64,000 nt of DNA from NCBI GenBank assembly GCA_947625255.1, contig CANQNT010000016.1, forward strand, positions 1 through 64,000, read 5' to 3'. The notes beneath the pieces are model-generated. The model made no database searches and was not told where the DNA came from. It was given only the letters and a program-made list of their open reading frames with translations. A program made the position numbers and the translations under genes. This document shows, piece by piece, positions 35,630-43,910 of this stretch. The stretch comes from an uncultured Acetatifactor sp. GTDB lineage: Bacteria; Bacillota; Clostridia; Lachnospirales; Lachnospiraceae. Every line of letters begins with the position of its first letter. Position 1 is the first letter of the stretch.

Positions 35630-37825
35630 CTACAACCCCTCATTCACCAGGATCTGGGCCCGGTTCTGGATAAGGGGCAGCACCTCGTCCAGGGTCTTGT
35701 CCCCGGACAAGTAGGAACCCATCTCCTCCAGGACGATGTCGATAATCCCGCTCCGGACTCCTCCCTCCACGCTGTAGTGCATATGTTCCATCATCTCCAG
35801 TACTCCGTCCACCTGCTCCTGGGTCGTCTCTATTTCCTGCCATTTCCCGTACATATATACAACCCAGGTCCCTTTCGCCACATACTCCTCCTCCAGCTGC
35901 TCCAGCTGGTCAAGGCGGCTCGGAAATGCATTCGGCTTTGCGTTCGCCAGAAAGTATTCCAGGAACTCCCAGGCCCCCTCCTTGTGGCGAGAACGGGACA
36001 CGATCCCGATCAGGTCCCAGGGTACCATGTGGTAGTTCACTTCCCCGTCCGCCGATGGGTAGCCGACCGGCACCAGGCCGTAGGTCTCGGGCACGATCCA
36101 ACTCTCAAAGCTTGAAACATATTCTCCCTCCAGAAGCAGCTGCTCCGAGGGTGGCCAGCCGTATTCCTCCAGAGAATCCTCGTAATTCTCCCACTCCCAG
36201 TAATCGATCCCCCTGCAGTTTCGTCCCATCCACTCCATCAGTTCCCGGAACTCCCCGCTTTCGAACCGGCACTCCCCGCTCTCCCAGTCCACGTAGCGCT
36301 CCAGGATGTAATCATAGGCAAGTAGCAACAACTTGTCAAGGGCTCTGATATCCAGCACCCTGCAGTTCGGGTGCTCCTCCGTCAGCTCCATCAGGTCCTC
36401 CATGGTGTACCCGGGCGTCTCCCACACCTGGGACGCGCGGCCAGAATATAGAAAGATTGAAAATTCGGAGGGAATACTCACCAGTCTGCCACCGATGGTG
36501 AACTCCTCGATAACGCTCTCCAGGTAGTCCTCCTCGTGTACCTTGTCGCTCTCCTCCAGGTAGGGGCTCAGGTCCTCCAGGACCTGCTTGTCCGTGTAGG
36601 TTAAAAGGTCCAGCGCGGTCAGGTCCAGGAGGTCCGGCGGACTACTGGATACCAGGCTGGCATTCAAGCGCGTCTCCACCTCGTCCACGGTATAAAGCCG
36701 AAGCGTTACGTGGTACCGATCGCTCTGGCGGTTGAACGCCGACACGGCCTGCTCCAATCCAATGTTGGTGGGCGTTACCGCCGCAAATACCAGGATCTCC
36801 TTTTCCGGCAGGTCCTCCACCGCCGTCCGGGTCAGCAGGTACGCCTCCTGATCCATGAGCCAGGTCGTCAGCACCAACAGCCGGTCCCCGGACAGGGTAC
36901 AGATGTCATCCGGCTCCGGCGAAAGGTTGCTGTCGCCCCAGTACAGCATTGCCTCCTGGGAGGCCAGGCTTTCCCCATATCGGTAGAGGAACCCATCCTC
37001 GCCGTCATCGTACAGCAGACCCAGGGGGGAACCGTAAACCCTCCCCCTGTCCTTAGGGTCGATCTCCTCCTGCGCCAGGTTTAAATGACCGGCCTCGTCC
37101 GTCTCTATCCGATATGCCAGCCGCATGCCCGGCTGGCCGTCCGTTACCAGACAGTAGTAGGCCGTTCCGTCCTCCCCCGTCACCAGGCTCTCCTCCCCCG
37201 TCACCAGGCTCTCCTCCCCCGCTGCCAGGTCGTTTCCCTCGATCCGCTCCCCGCGGTACTCCTCCGTGGGCAGCCGGTCAAGGACCGTCCCGTCCTCCCC
37301 GTTCAGCAGCAGGAGCGCTTCCGAAGACAAGAGAACAAGATCTCCCTCCCCGATGAGCGCCATCATCCCTCCCGTGTGTAGAGGAAACGAATCTTCCACG
37401 GGACTCTCGTATACCAGCTTCCCGTCCGGCAGTCTGCAGCCTATGGCCGCATAGGGGATTCTCCCCATTATGTTTTCCCTTGCCAGATAGTAAATCTTCC
37501 CCTCTTCATCCAGAACATAATCAGCTATGGTTCCGAATTTCGCCTTGCAGACCGTCTTCACAGAGGCAGTGTCTCCCAGTGGAAAGGCTCTCACCGTTCC
37601 GTCGTTGATAAAGTACACTTTCTCATCATGTGCCTTCAACTCGTTTATCATTCCGCGTTCCACCTCTGGCAGGTCGACTTTCTCCGCCACATACACGTAT
37701 CCGTCCACGCCGAACAGATGCCCCTCGTCCTCCTGGCCACAGGCAGAAAGGAAGAATGCTCCCAAAAGGGCCAGCAGGATAGGTAGGGCCTTGCGCAGAT
37801 CCTTTTTCATCGTTCGGTCACGCAT
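35630..37825 (-). CDS. Propeller plus solute-binding lipoprotein, tandem copy 3 (promoter-proximal)
   Basis: A 731-residue paralogue, longer than its sisters by exactly seven residues because the segment ESLVTGE is tandemly duplicated. Signal peptide MRDRTMKKDLRKALPILLALLGAFFLSAC. A TATAAT at 37895-37900 puts the transcript start about 10 bases before the longer GTG start of the track, which argues for the ATG at 37825. Being first in the array, it probably carries the promoter for all three. Domain order matches copies 1 and 2. The binding half shows substitutions at positions likely to face ligand (FLYSGRASQ, KPNAFPSRLDQ), but the ligand cannot be predicted. Confidence 0.82.
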   Translation of the reverse strand: MRDRTMKKDLRKALPILLALLGAFFLSACGQEDEGHLFGVDGYVYVAEKVDLPEVERGMINELKAHDEKVYFINDGTVRAFPLGDTASVKTVCKAKFGTIADYVLDEEGKIYYLARENIMGRIPYAAIGCRLPDGKLVYESPVEDSFPLHTGGMMALIGEGDLVLLSSEALLLLNGEDGTVLDRLPTEEYRGERIEGNDLAAGEESLVTGEESLVTGEDGTAYYCLVTDGQPGMRLAYRIETDEAGHLNLAQEEIDPKDRGRVYGSPLGLLYDDGEDGFLYRYGESLASQEAMLYWGDSNLSPEPDDICTLSGDRLLVLTTWLMDQEAYLLTRTAVEDLPEKEILVFAAVTPTNIGLEQAVSAFNRQSDRYHVTLRLYTVDEVETRLNASLVSSSPPDLLDLTALDLLTYTDKQVLEDLSPYLEESDKVHEEDYLESVIEEFTIGGRLVSIPSEFSIFLYSGRASQVWETPGYTMEDLMELTEEHPNCRVLDIRALDKLLLLAYDYILERYVDWESGECRFESGEFRELMEWMGRNCRGIDYWEWENYEDSLEEYGWPPSEQLLLEGEYVSSFESWIVPETYGLVPVGYPSADGEVNYHMVPWDLIGIVSRSRHKEGAWEFLEYFLANAKPNAFPSRLDQLEQLEEEYVAKGTWVVYMYGKWQEIETTQEQVDGVLEMMEHMHYSVEGGVRSGIIDIVLEEMGSYLSGDKTLDEVLPLIQNRAQILVNEGL

Positions 37826-37894
37826 CTTCACACCTCTCTTATTCAGCAGGGAACCCTGTCGCTCCTCTTCTTTTCTCACAACGGATTCCCATTT

Positions 37895-37900
37895 ATTATA
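37895..37900 (-). promoter_or_regulatory. -10 box ahead of the lipoprotein array
   Basis: TATAAT on the minus strand 70 bases before the copy 3 ATG; no convincing -35 box was found. A dyad CCGTCTGA / TCAGACGG (37921-37953) lies just upstream and could bind a regulator. Confidence 0.45.
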
Positions 37901-38027
37901 ACTAACCTATAGGAAATTGCCCGTCTGATTTTAACGATCGCAAACTCAGACGGACACTCATCAACAACCTAATTCAAGTTCAGTAAATCGAATCTTTCCT
38001 TTCCCGACATACGAAATTGGACCTTTC

Positions 38028-38405
38028 TTAAGGATGGGCATGGCCTCCCCCATCTATGAGGGCCATGCATGCAATTCCCAAGTCATAATACTCCTGACAT
38101 ACAGTACAATACACGTTATACCTGTGTACCCCTATACTTACATGTCCCAAATCCGTATAACTTCCAATGGAATGTCCTTCTTCCACCTGCACAATCTCAG
38201 TTCCATGCTTATCACATATCGAGCAATCAAACTCTTCACGATATGTACTTGTATGAGTCTCAACACCATTAAAATGTGCATACTGTAACACACTCCGAAC
38301 ATTTTTCTTATGCTCACTGCAATTATGCGGCACACTAGAAGCCTGGACCGGGAACGAACAGAACAACAACGCTACGCACAAAACACTCATAATTATTTTC
38401 TTCAT
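38028..38405 (-). CDS. Small secreted protein with two CxxC pairs
   Basis: A 125-residue protein that I do not recognise. It has a signal peptide (MKKIIMSVLCVALLFCSFPVQA, cleavage after QASS or QA), then a short domain with FDCSICDKHG and VYCTVCQEYY, two CxxC pairs that look like a zinc knuckle or paired disulfides, plus several His. The start is the ATG at 38405 behind AAAGGAGGAG. It lies between the lipoprotein array and another binding-protein-like lipoprotein on the same strand. More AT-rich than its neighbours. Confidence 0.7.
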   Translation of the reverse strand: MKKIIMSVLCVALLFCSFPVQASSVPHNCSEHKKNVRSVLQYAHFNGVETHTSTYREEFDCSICDKHGTEIVQVEEGHSIGSYTDLGHVSIGVHRYNVYCTVCQEYYDLGIACMALIDGGGHAHP

Positions 38406-38634
38406 TATGCAACTCCTCCTTTTTCGCAAACAACTTTACTTTTAAGTTTCTCCATTACAAAAACCACACAATCAGCCAATCATTCTCCATTTTTCACACA
38501 ACTCTCATAAGCATCCCTCCTTTTACAGCAATCGAACGAATTTATTGTACCAAAAATAATACATATAAGTACACGCACCGCCTCTCCCTTGATACATACT
38601 GCTCCGGCAGCCGCGTAACCTCCCTTTCATCACT

Positions 38635-40155
38635 TCACGGATTCTGCTCCGAAAGATAAAGCGCAACCCTTTTATCAATACTTTTCACTACTTCGTCCAA
38701 ATCCTTGCCGGATTCAAAGTAAGCGGCAGCGTCATCTAAAACGATGTCCAACAACTTGTCCGAATGGAAAGGAATGACAGACAGATGTTCCATAAAATCC
38801 TGATACTCTTCAAGATAGAAATCCTTTTTCCCATCCCAGGGCAGGACGACCGCTCCTCGATTGCCTCCCTCTACCCAAAAATACTTTCCTGCATACTCAT
38901 TATAGACCACCTTGGCTTCCACCACGTCACGGCGAACGCTGGTCCCGCTGCTCAGCTGAATCGTCTGCTGGTTTTCCAGGCTGTAAAGGTATTGGAGAAG
39001 CTCCGCAATCCCAGGCTTGTTCTGGGCGGCCTGATTCACCGCGATCATCCCCAGAGGATTCAAATATCCGCTGACAGTCTCACCGGATTCCGATGGGAGT
39101 CCCATGAAGCGCAGTTCTTCCCCCAGACCATTTTGCACGTAATTGCCGTACATATTGATGCCCATCATCATGACATATGCTCCAAGAAAATCTCCTTTGT
39201 AAACAACGTCGGCAGCCGTTTCATACATACTGTCGCCTCTTTTCCAGGAGACAGAACCGTTTACCTTTTCCTTGACCAGGGAAAGAATCTCTCTGAATTC
39301 CGGAGAATCAAAATGACTCTCCCCATCGGTCACAAAGGAAGAGTTCTCCAGATCGCTTAACAAATAAAATAGATTTTTCCTCCAATCACCTATTCCGTCA
39401 AATGCGTCAACGAACAGCCCCTTGAAATCGGCGCCCTCCTTGAACAAGGATACCACGTCCGCAGCGGACCAGGAACCGTCTCCATATACGTCGCTTCTTA
39501 CCAACATGGTATCGCATACAAATGTGGTAGGCAGTCCCATCAGCTTTCCGCCGTAGGTTCCCACCTCCAGAGCCGCTGGATACACCTGCTCCAGTATGTC
39601 TTCCGTAAGAAGAGAACCCAGCTCCGCCAATGCGCCGTTTTTCTGCAGATTATCCATATCCGTACTGGACATACACAGAATATCCGGCCCTCCTCCATTC
39701 ATCACTTCTGCCAGGACCGCATCCCTATTCTCATAGAGATTCTCATAGCTGACGACGTACTGCGGATTGGCCTTGTCGAAATCCACCGCCATCCGCATTA
39801 CATAGGTGTCCTGTCTGTCGAGAAAGACAACGGAAATCTCAGTAACGTTCTCCGGTGCTTCACTTCCCGGTGTTTCACTTCCCGGTGCTTCACTTCCCGG
39901 TGCTTCCTCTTCCTGCGGCTCCGATTCCTGAGAAGATATCGTCTCAGGCTCCTGCCTCGGAGAGGTCTGTTCCTGCCTCGAAGAGGTCTGTTCCTGGGAT
40001 ACAAATTCTTGTCCAACGGTATCCGAACTCTGTTCTCCAACCAGCCCCTGGTTTCCACCCGTATCCGATCCCCCGTCCGCACACGATACCAGAATAGCCA
40101 TTATACAGAGACAACATATTCCTATATTTATTTTTGCCGCGAAACGCTTTTTCAT
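38635..40155 (-). CDS. Extracellular solute-binding-like lipoprotein
   Basis: A 506-residue lipoprotein with lipobox LVSC at about 22-25. A disordered Gln/Glu/Ser/Pro linker (about 30-110) contains EQTSxRQ and GSExP repeats. The folded part (about 115-506) is a family 1 binding-protein fold: AVDFDKANPQYVVSYE, GGGPDILCMSSTDMDNL, PLGMIAVNQAAQNKPGIAELLQYL and a closing AAAYFESGKDLDEVVKSIDKRVALYL like that of the triplicated proteins. It lacks their propeller. No permease is nearby. An AGGAGG site precedes the ATG. Divergent from padR with a dyad between them, so PadR control is possible. Confidence 0.82.
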   Translation of the reverse strand: MKKRFAAKINIGICCLCIMAILVSCADGGSDTGGNQGLVGEQSSDTVGQEFVSQEQTSSRQEQTSPRQEPETISSQESEPQEEEAPGSEAPGSETPGSEAPENVTEISVVFLDRQDTYVMRMAVDFDKANPQYVVSYENLYENRDAVLAEVMNGGGPDILCMSSTDMDNLQKNGALAELGSLLTEDILEQVYPAALEVGTYGGKLMGLPTTFVCDTMLVRSDVYGDGSWSAADVVSLFKEGADFKGLFVDAFDGIGDWRKNLFYLLSDLENSSFVTDGESHFDSPEFREILSLVKEKVNGSVSWKRGDSMYETAADVVYKGDFLGAYVMMMGINMYGNYVQNGLGEELRFMGLPSESGETVSGYLNPLGMIAVNQAAQNKPGIAELLQYLYSLENQQTIQLSSGTSVRRDVVEAKVVYNEYAGKYFWVEGGNRGAVVLPWDGKKDFYLEEYQDFMEHLSVIPFHSDKLLDIVLDDAAAYFESGKDLDEVVKSIDKRVALYLSEQNP

Positions 40156-40233
40156 AAATCCTCCTATAATTCTACTCTGCGTGTACCTCTGTTCCTCTAC
40201 CTATAGAATATCATTACCATACACTCTACGTCA

Positions 40234-40257
40234 ATATATTATTTTAAAAATAATATT
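40234..40257. promoter_or_regulatory. AT-rich dyad, candidate PadR operator
   Basis: ATATTATTTT and its near-complement AAAATAATAT meet around one central base, immediately ahead of the padR -35 box. PadR proteins commonly bind such dyads at their own promoters. Confidence 0.5.
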
Positions 40258-40284
40258 GAAAAACAATATTCCCCATGATAAAAT
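40256..40284 (+). promoter_or_regulatory. Sigma-A promoter of the padR operon
   Basis: TTGAAA, a 17-base spacer and TAAAAT. The track start ATG at 40275 falls inside this promoter, so translation must start further in. Confidence 0.7.
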
Positions 40285-40307
40285 GTAAAAACGAAAGGAA
40301 GATGGGC

Positions 40308-40706
40308 ATGAGATGGGAAAAAGAAATTTGTGAAAACGTCCGCAGCGGTATTGTAGAACTGTTAATTCTTCGTCTGCTTTGCGAGGGTGATATGTATGGA
40401 TATGGGATTCGGAATACCTTGGCGGAGCGAACCCTGTATGCCTTTGACCTAAAGGAGGCGGCGTTGTACGGTCCGCTGTACAGAATGTCGTCACGGGGTC
40501 TGATTTCTTCCCGCAAGGAACTCGTGGGAGAGAAGCGTTTCCGAGTCTATTATCACATCGAGGAGGAAGGCCGGAGATACCTTGAATATGGGGAAGAGCA
40601 GCTTCGATATGTATTTTCCGGCATTATGGGACTATTGGATTGGAAAGGGGGGCAGCATGAGCTGCAGCAAGAGAATCATTCATCTATACTTAAGGGAGAT
40701 CAGTAA
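40308..40706 (+). CDS. PadR-family transcriptional regulator
   Basis: About 132 residues starting at the ATG at 40308, with AGGAAG 6 bases before it. The winged-helix core reads IVELLILRLLCEGDMYGYGIRN...LKEAALYGPLYRMSSRGLISSRKELVGEKRFRVYYHIEEEGRRYL, the classic PadR order. The C-terminal helix is short, as in the small PadR subgroup. It overlaps the next gene by 50 bases. PadR proteins usually repress their own operon and are released by a small effector or by a partner membrane protein. The AT-rich dyad upstream fits self-control. Confidence 0.92.
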   Translation: MRWEKEICENVRSGIVELLILRLLCEGDMYGYGIRNTLAERTLYAFDLKEAALYGPLYRMSSRGLISSRKELVGEKRFRVYYHIEEEGRRYLEYGEEQLRYVFSGIMGLLDWKGGQHELQQENHSSILKGDQ

Positions 40707-41022
40707 GGAAATCACCTGTCCGCGATCGGCGAAAAATTTTTTTCTGGAAGAATTGAAGAACCGTATCGAAGAATTTCAAGCAGAAGAGCCAAATCTGAGA
40801 AAGGAATTGCTTTATGATAAGTTCGGTTCGCCGCGCGAAGTTGCCGAAAGCTTTTTGAATCAGAACGACCTCAACAAAAAGCTCCTTTATTCCAAAAAGA
40901 AGCTTTTTGTATATCAATTTATTGCGTTCTCCTTATCCGTCATGCTCGTGCTGATCATTGCGTTATTTATCTATACAGTTTACCAGTCAAGACAGGTTAT
41001 TACTGTGACTAACCCGTTTTAA
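40657..41022 (+). CDS. Small membrane protein coupled to PadR
   Basis: About 121 residues started at the ATG at 40657 behind AAAGGGGGG. The N-terminal 80 residues form a soluble helical domain (LREISKEITCPRSAKNFFLEELKNRIEEF...YDKFGSPREVAESFL), like the DUF1700/DUF6120-type proteins that often sit beside PadR. One membrane span follows near the C-terminus (YQFIAFSLSVMLVLIIALFIYTVY). Its 50-base overlap with padR implies coupled translation. The role is probably sensing or modulating PadR, by analogy with similar gene pairs. Confidence 0.75.
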   Translation: MSCSKRIIHLYLREISKEITCPRSAKNFFLEELKNRIEEFQAEEPNLRKELLYDKFGSPREVAESFLNQNDLNKKLLYSKKKLFVYQFIAFSLSVMLVLIIALFIYTVYQSRQVITVTNPF

Positions 41023-41049
41023 CTTTAATAAAAAAAGAATTGAAAGATC

Positions 41050-41450
41050 ATGCAAAAAATCTTATTATCGATTATGACACTCTCCGTTTTGTTTTTTTCT
41101 GCACGACATCCGTTTATGCGGCCGACAAAGCACCTTCCGAAACCATTATTGATCTGGAGGACGGCAGTCGCCTCATTATCTCCGCCGTATACGAAAGCGA
41201 AAATGATTCTTCCGCAAAAGCAGCGACGAATACAGTTACCAAATCCCGGGAAGTCTACCGTGAAGACCCTGCTGGTAATTTAGAATGGAAATACACTCTC
41301 ACGGCTACCTTTTCCAACGGTTCCGCCTCCAAATCAGGAAATGCCGCTTATGGGAAAGGGCATTATACCAAAAAGGCACTATCTATCGAGATAAAAAATA
41401 TAGATGTGGACATCAGTCTTACCTGCGATGTCTACGGCAATGTGACCTAA
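41050..41450 (+). pseudogene. Small secreted protein with a homopolymer frameshift in the signal peptide
   Basis: Reading from the ATG at 41050 gives a good signal-peptide start (MQKILLSIMTLSVLFF). The frame is then lost at a run of seven T at 41092-41098. Adding one T brings it into the frame that continues FFCTTSVYAADKAPSETIIDLEDGSRL and runs cleanly to the stop at 41450. The mature part, about 115 residues, has KYTLTATFSNGSASKSGNAAY and IKNIDVDISLTCDVYGN, a beta-rich pattern like DUF6147-type secreted proteins. The cause could be real decay, phase variation in the T run, or a sequencing error. It lies 27 bases behind the PadR partner gene, in the same operon. Confidence 0.75.
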
Positions 41451-41533
41451 AGCAAGTTATCCGCCGCGAAATAACGGCACAGAAAAGTCATTCGTAAATA
41501 AGACTTTAAATATAACAATCAAGAGGTATCAAA

Positions 41534-42469
41534 ATGAGCAGGAAAAAAGTGGTCGTGTCCCTGGGGCATGAAGCGTTGGGCTATACCACGACGCAGCAGC
41601 AGGACGCGGTAAAGGTAACCGCCAGGGCACTGGCGGATTTGATCGAGGAGGACTATCAGCTTACGATCACGCACAGCAATGGTCCTCAGGTAAGCATGAT
41701 TCATAAGGCGATGAGCGAGCTGCGGAGGGTTTACACGGATTACACGCCGGCGCCCATGTGTGTGTGTTCCGCCATGAGCCAGGGCTATGTGGGTTTCGAC
41801 ATCCAGAACTCCCTGCGGGCGGAGCTGCTGGGCCGGGGAATCTCCAAGACGGTCAGCACGATTCTGACGCAGGTGACGGTGGATCCTTACGACGAGGCCT
41901 TTTACGAACCCACCAAGATCATCGGACGCTTCATGTCCAGGGAGGACGCGGAAGCGGAGCAGAAAAAAGGAAATTATGTAAAGGAGTATCCGGACCATCG
42001 TTTCCGCCGCATTATCGCCGCGCCCAAGCCCATTGACATCGTGGAGATCGAAGCGATCCGGGCCTTGGTAAACGCGGATCAGGTGGTAATCGCCTGTGGA
42101 GGCGGCGGCATCCCCGTGATCGAGCAGCAGCACGCCCTTAAGGGAGCATCCGCCGTGATTGAAAAGGATGCCATCGCCGGCAAGCTGGCCGCGGATCTGG
42201 CAACGGAAGAGCTGATCATTTTGACCGGCGAGGATTCCGTGTACCGTGATTATGGCAAGGAAAACCAGAAAGCCATTTCCGCCATGACCACAGCCCAGGC
42301 CAGGGAGCTGATCGCGGAAGAACAATTCGAGGCCGGAACCATGCTTCCCAAAATTGAAGCCGCCATCGGCTATCTGGAAAAGGTTCCCTCCGGCAAGGTG
42401 CTGATCACCTCCTTAAAAACAGTGAAAGCCGCCATCGCCGGTAAGGCCGGAACGGTGATCACCGTGTAA
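41534..42469 (+). CDS. arcC: Carbamate kinase
   Basis: A 311-residue amino acid kinase family enzyme that makes ATP and carbamate from carbamoyl phosphate and ADP. Family landmarks are VVVSLGHEAL at the N-terminus (the usual G-N-A/G is G-H-E here), THSNGPQV, VVIACGGGGIPV, VIEKDAIAGKLAADL, LIILTGEDSVY and the C-terminal KVLITSLKTVKAAIAGKAGTVI. An AAGAGGT site precedes the ATG. No arginine deiminase, ornithine carbamoyltransferase or allantoin/xanthine genes are adjacent, so its pathway partner is elsewhere. The GNAL-to-GHEA change at the phosphate-binding loop is unusual. Confidence 0.9.
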   Translation: MSRKKVVVSLGHEALGYTTTQQQDAVKVTARALADLIEEDYQLTITHSNGPQVSMIHKAMSELRRVYTDYTPAPMCVCSAMSQGYVGFDIQNSLRAELLGRGISKTVSTILTQVTVDPYDEAFYEPTKIIGRFMSREDAEAEQKKGNYVKEYPDHRFRRIIAAPKPIDIVEIEAIRALVNADQVVIACGGGGIPVIEQQHALKGASAVIEKDAIAGKLAADLATEELIILTGEDSVYRDYGKENQKAISAMTTAQARELIAEEQFEAGTMLPKIEAAIGYLEKVPSGKVLITSLKTVKAAIAGKAGTVITV

Positions 42470-42507
42470 AAGTATCCTCCCCCAAATAGGACTTCACTGA
42501 CTCCATT

Positions 42508-42530
42508 GCAGCTACGTAGGTAGTAGCTGC
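42508..42530 (+). other. Hairpin after arcC
   Basis: GCAGCTAC and GTAGCTGC form an 8-bp stem with a 7-base loop, 40 bases past arcC. No T-run follows, so it is not a standard terminator. Confidence 0.4.
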
Positions 42531-42768
42531 CAAAGATTCACTATCAAAACTTTTGGTACCTCCTATTCTTTGTAGGCTACTTCCGGGGCATCGGCATGGT
42601 GATGATTCCTTTTTGCGGTACCTCGCTTCATCTCTTTCTGCGCGTGATCTTGTCATGGAGTATGATTGGCGGATTGGGCCTGTCCGTGGTTGCCCTTGCC
42701 ACAGGCGCCGGGTGGGTGCTGGTCGTCCTTTATTATCTGCTCATCACTTTTGCCGTCAATCACACCAC
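42527..42768 (+). pseudogene. C-terminal remnant of a MATE-family efflux protein
   Basis: An open frame with no start of its own, following a TAG. It encodes NFWYLLFFVGYFRGIGMVMIPF, then LFLRVILSWSMIGGLGLSVVALATGAGWVLVVLYYLL, which matches the last transmembrane helices of MATE antiporters (the YFRGIG and LATGxGW positions are typical). About 80 residues survive. It runs into unrelated sequence before the terminator at 42800. An intact but different MATE gene lies 1.1 kb away on the other strand. The rest of the 42470-42860 gap holds two hairpins and nothing else I recognise. Confidence 0.6.
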
Positions 42769-42799
42769 AGGATTGTCACTTTGGAAACATACAAAAACA

Positions 42800-42839
42800 C
42801 TCCCATTCGGGCGGACTTTTACGTCCGCCCGAATGGGAG
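42800..42839 (-). terminator. Perfect 17-bp-stem terminator of the S1-domain gene
   Basis: CTCCCATTCGGGCGGAC pairs perfectly with GTCCGCCCGAATGGGAG around a 6-base loop. The minus-strand side continues into TGTTTTTGT. It lies 22 bases past the S1-domain gene stop. Confidence 0.88.
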
Positions 42840-42860
42840 CGCTGAAAAAATATCCTGTCT

Positions 42861-43853
42861 TTATTTCAAATCCAGCTTCAGATTTGCGAACAGGCTGCCC
42901 AGGCTGGTAGTGGCGTTTCCATCAGACTCATAGTGGAATTCTTCAATCTTGTCCGTTTCCGCCTCCATGTCCTCTTCCAGGGCTTTCATACTCAGGGAAA
43001 TCTTGCCATTATTGGTATTGAGTACCTTGGCCTTGACCTTGTCGCCAATCGTCAATACCTCGGAGGGTTTCCTGATCCGCTTGCGGCTGATCTGGGAAAT
43101 ATGCACCAGGCCGCTTAAGCCATCGCCCAGATTCACAAATGCTCCATAGGGAGTCAGGCTTTCCACCGTACCCTCCAGAACGCTGCCCGGAATGACCATG
43201 GCCACCTTACGTTCATGCTCCAGAACCGCTTCCTCTTTCAAAATCACCTTGGCGGACATCACCAGCTTCGACCTTTCGCGGTCCACCGCGATCACACGCA
43301 CCTTAAGCCTGCGTCCCAGCCATGGATTCACGTCCTCCACATAGTTCAGGGACAGCTGAGAGGCCGGAATGAAGCCACGGATATCCTCCACATAGGCAAT
43401 CGCGCCGCTATTGGTCACACCGCTTATTTTTACGTCCAGATCCGTATTTTCTTCCATATACTTTTCCAACTTGGCCCAGGCCAACACTTGATTGGCCTCC
43501 TTTTTGGACAATTGGATGTTGCCCTGCCCGTCGTCCAAACGAACCACCGTCGCTTCCACGGTATCTCCAATCCGCACGTCCTGCAGGATGGAAAAACCGG
43601 GGGCATCGCTCATGTCCTCCGCCTTAATTACCCCTTGGGTATAATAGTGCAGATCCAGAATGACACCTTCCTCGCTGACATCAATAACGGTACCGGTAAG
43701 GATGTCACCCTCGGAAATCTTCCGGAAAGAGGCCTCCAACTCCCTGGAATAATCCGCCATGGTCTCCATGGACGTTTCCGCCTCAACCGCGGACGCGGCC
43801 TCCGCTGCCGCTTCCTGTTCAACAGTTTCCACTTCTTTTTTTACTTCTTCCAT
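42861..43853 (-). CDS. S1 RNA-binding domain protein (ribosomal protein S1 homologue)
   Basis: About 330 residues with an acidic N-terminal tail, then three S1 OB-fold domains: about 45-120 (GDILTGTVIDVSEEGVILDL), 130-205 (DVKISGVTNSGAIAYVEDIRGFIPASQ) and 225-300 (GSVLEGTVESLTPYGAFVNLGDGLSGLVHIS). It ends in an acidic stretch and a short tail. Firmicute S1 homologues are shorter than the six-domain E. coli S1 and bind mRNA or the ribosome loosely. The start is the ATG at 43853 behind GGAGGG. The third domain is the best conserved. It follows the MATE gene by about 55 bases on the same strand. Confidence 0.9.
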   Translation of the reverse strand: MEEVKKEVETVEQEAAAEAASAVEAETSMETMADYSRELEASFRKISEGDILTGTVIDVSEEGVILDLHYYTQGVIKAEDMSDAPGFSILQDVRIGDTVEATVVRLDDGQGNIQLSKKEANQVLAWAKLEKYMEENTDLDVKISGVTNSGAIAYVEDIRGFIPASQLSLNYVEDVNPWLGRRLKVRVIAVDRERSKLVMSAKVILKEEAVLEHERKVAMVIPGSVLEGTVESLTPYGAFVNLGDGLSGLVHISQISRKRIRKPSEVLTIGDKVKAKVLNTNNGKISLSMKALEEDMEAETDKIEEFHYESDGNATTSLGSLFANLKLDLK

Positions 43854-43910
43854 CTGTAAACCCTCCAAATCTACTATCCTGCTTTCTATCATAATAGCCA
43901 AATCTTAAAG

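Larger units (their letters stand above)
31154..37879 (-). repeat. Three tandem 2.24-kb gene units
   Basis: Three head-to-tail units with a period of exactly 2,238 bases between units 1 and 2 and between units 2 and 3. Unit 3 is 21 bases longer inside its gene. The junctions carry the same GTGAGAAAAGAAGAGGAGC leader and, in two copies, the palindrome GCAGGGATCCCTGC. Such an array can expand or shrink by unequal crossing over. Confidence 0.9.

Noticed and set aside
37826-37879. Longer N-terminus (from GTG) for the triplicated lipoproteins
   Set aside because: It would place 18 charged residues before the signal peptide, and the likely transcript start is only about 10 bases before the GTG.
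40275-40307. Upstream start codon for PadR from the ORF track
   Set aside because: The ATG falls within the promoter between the -35 and -10 boxes; the ATG at 40308 has the ribosome binding site.
42459-42656. Minus-strand 65-residue ORF after arcC
   Set aside because: Covers the arcC end, a hairpin and the MATE remnant; no ribosome binding site or motif.
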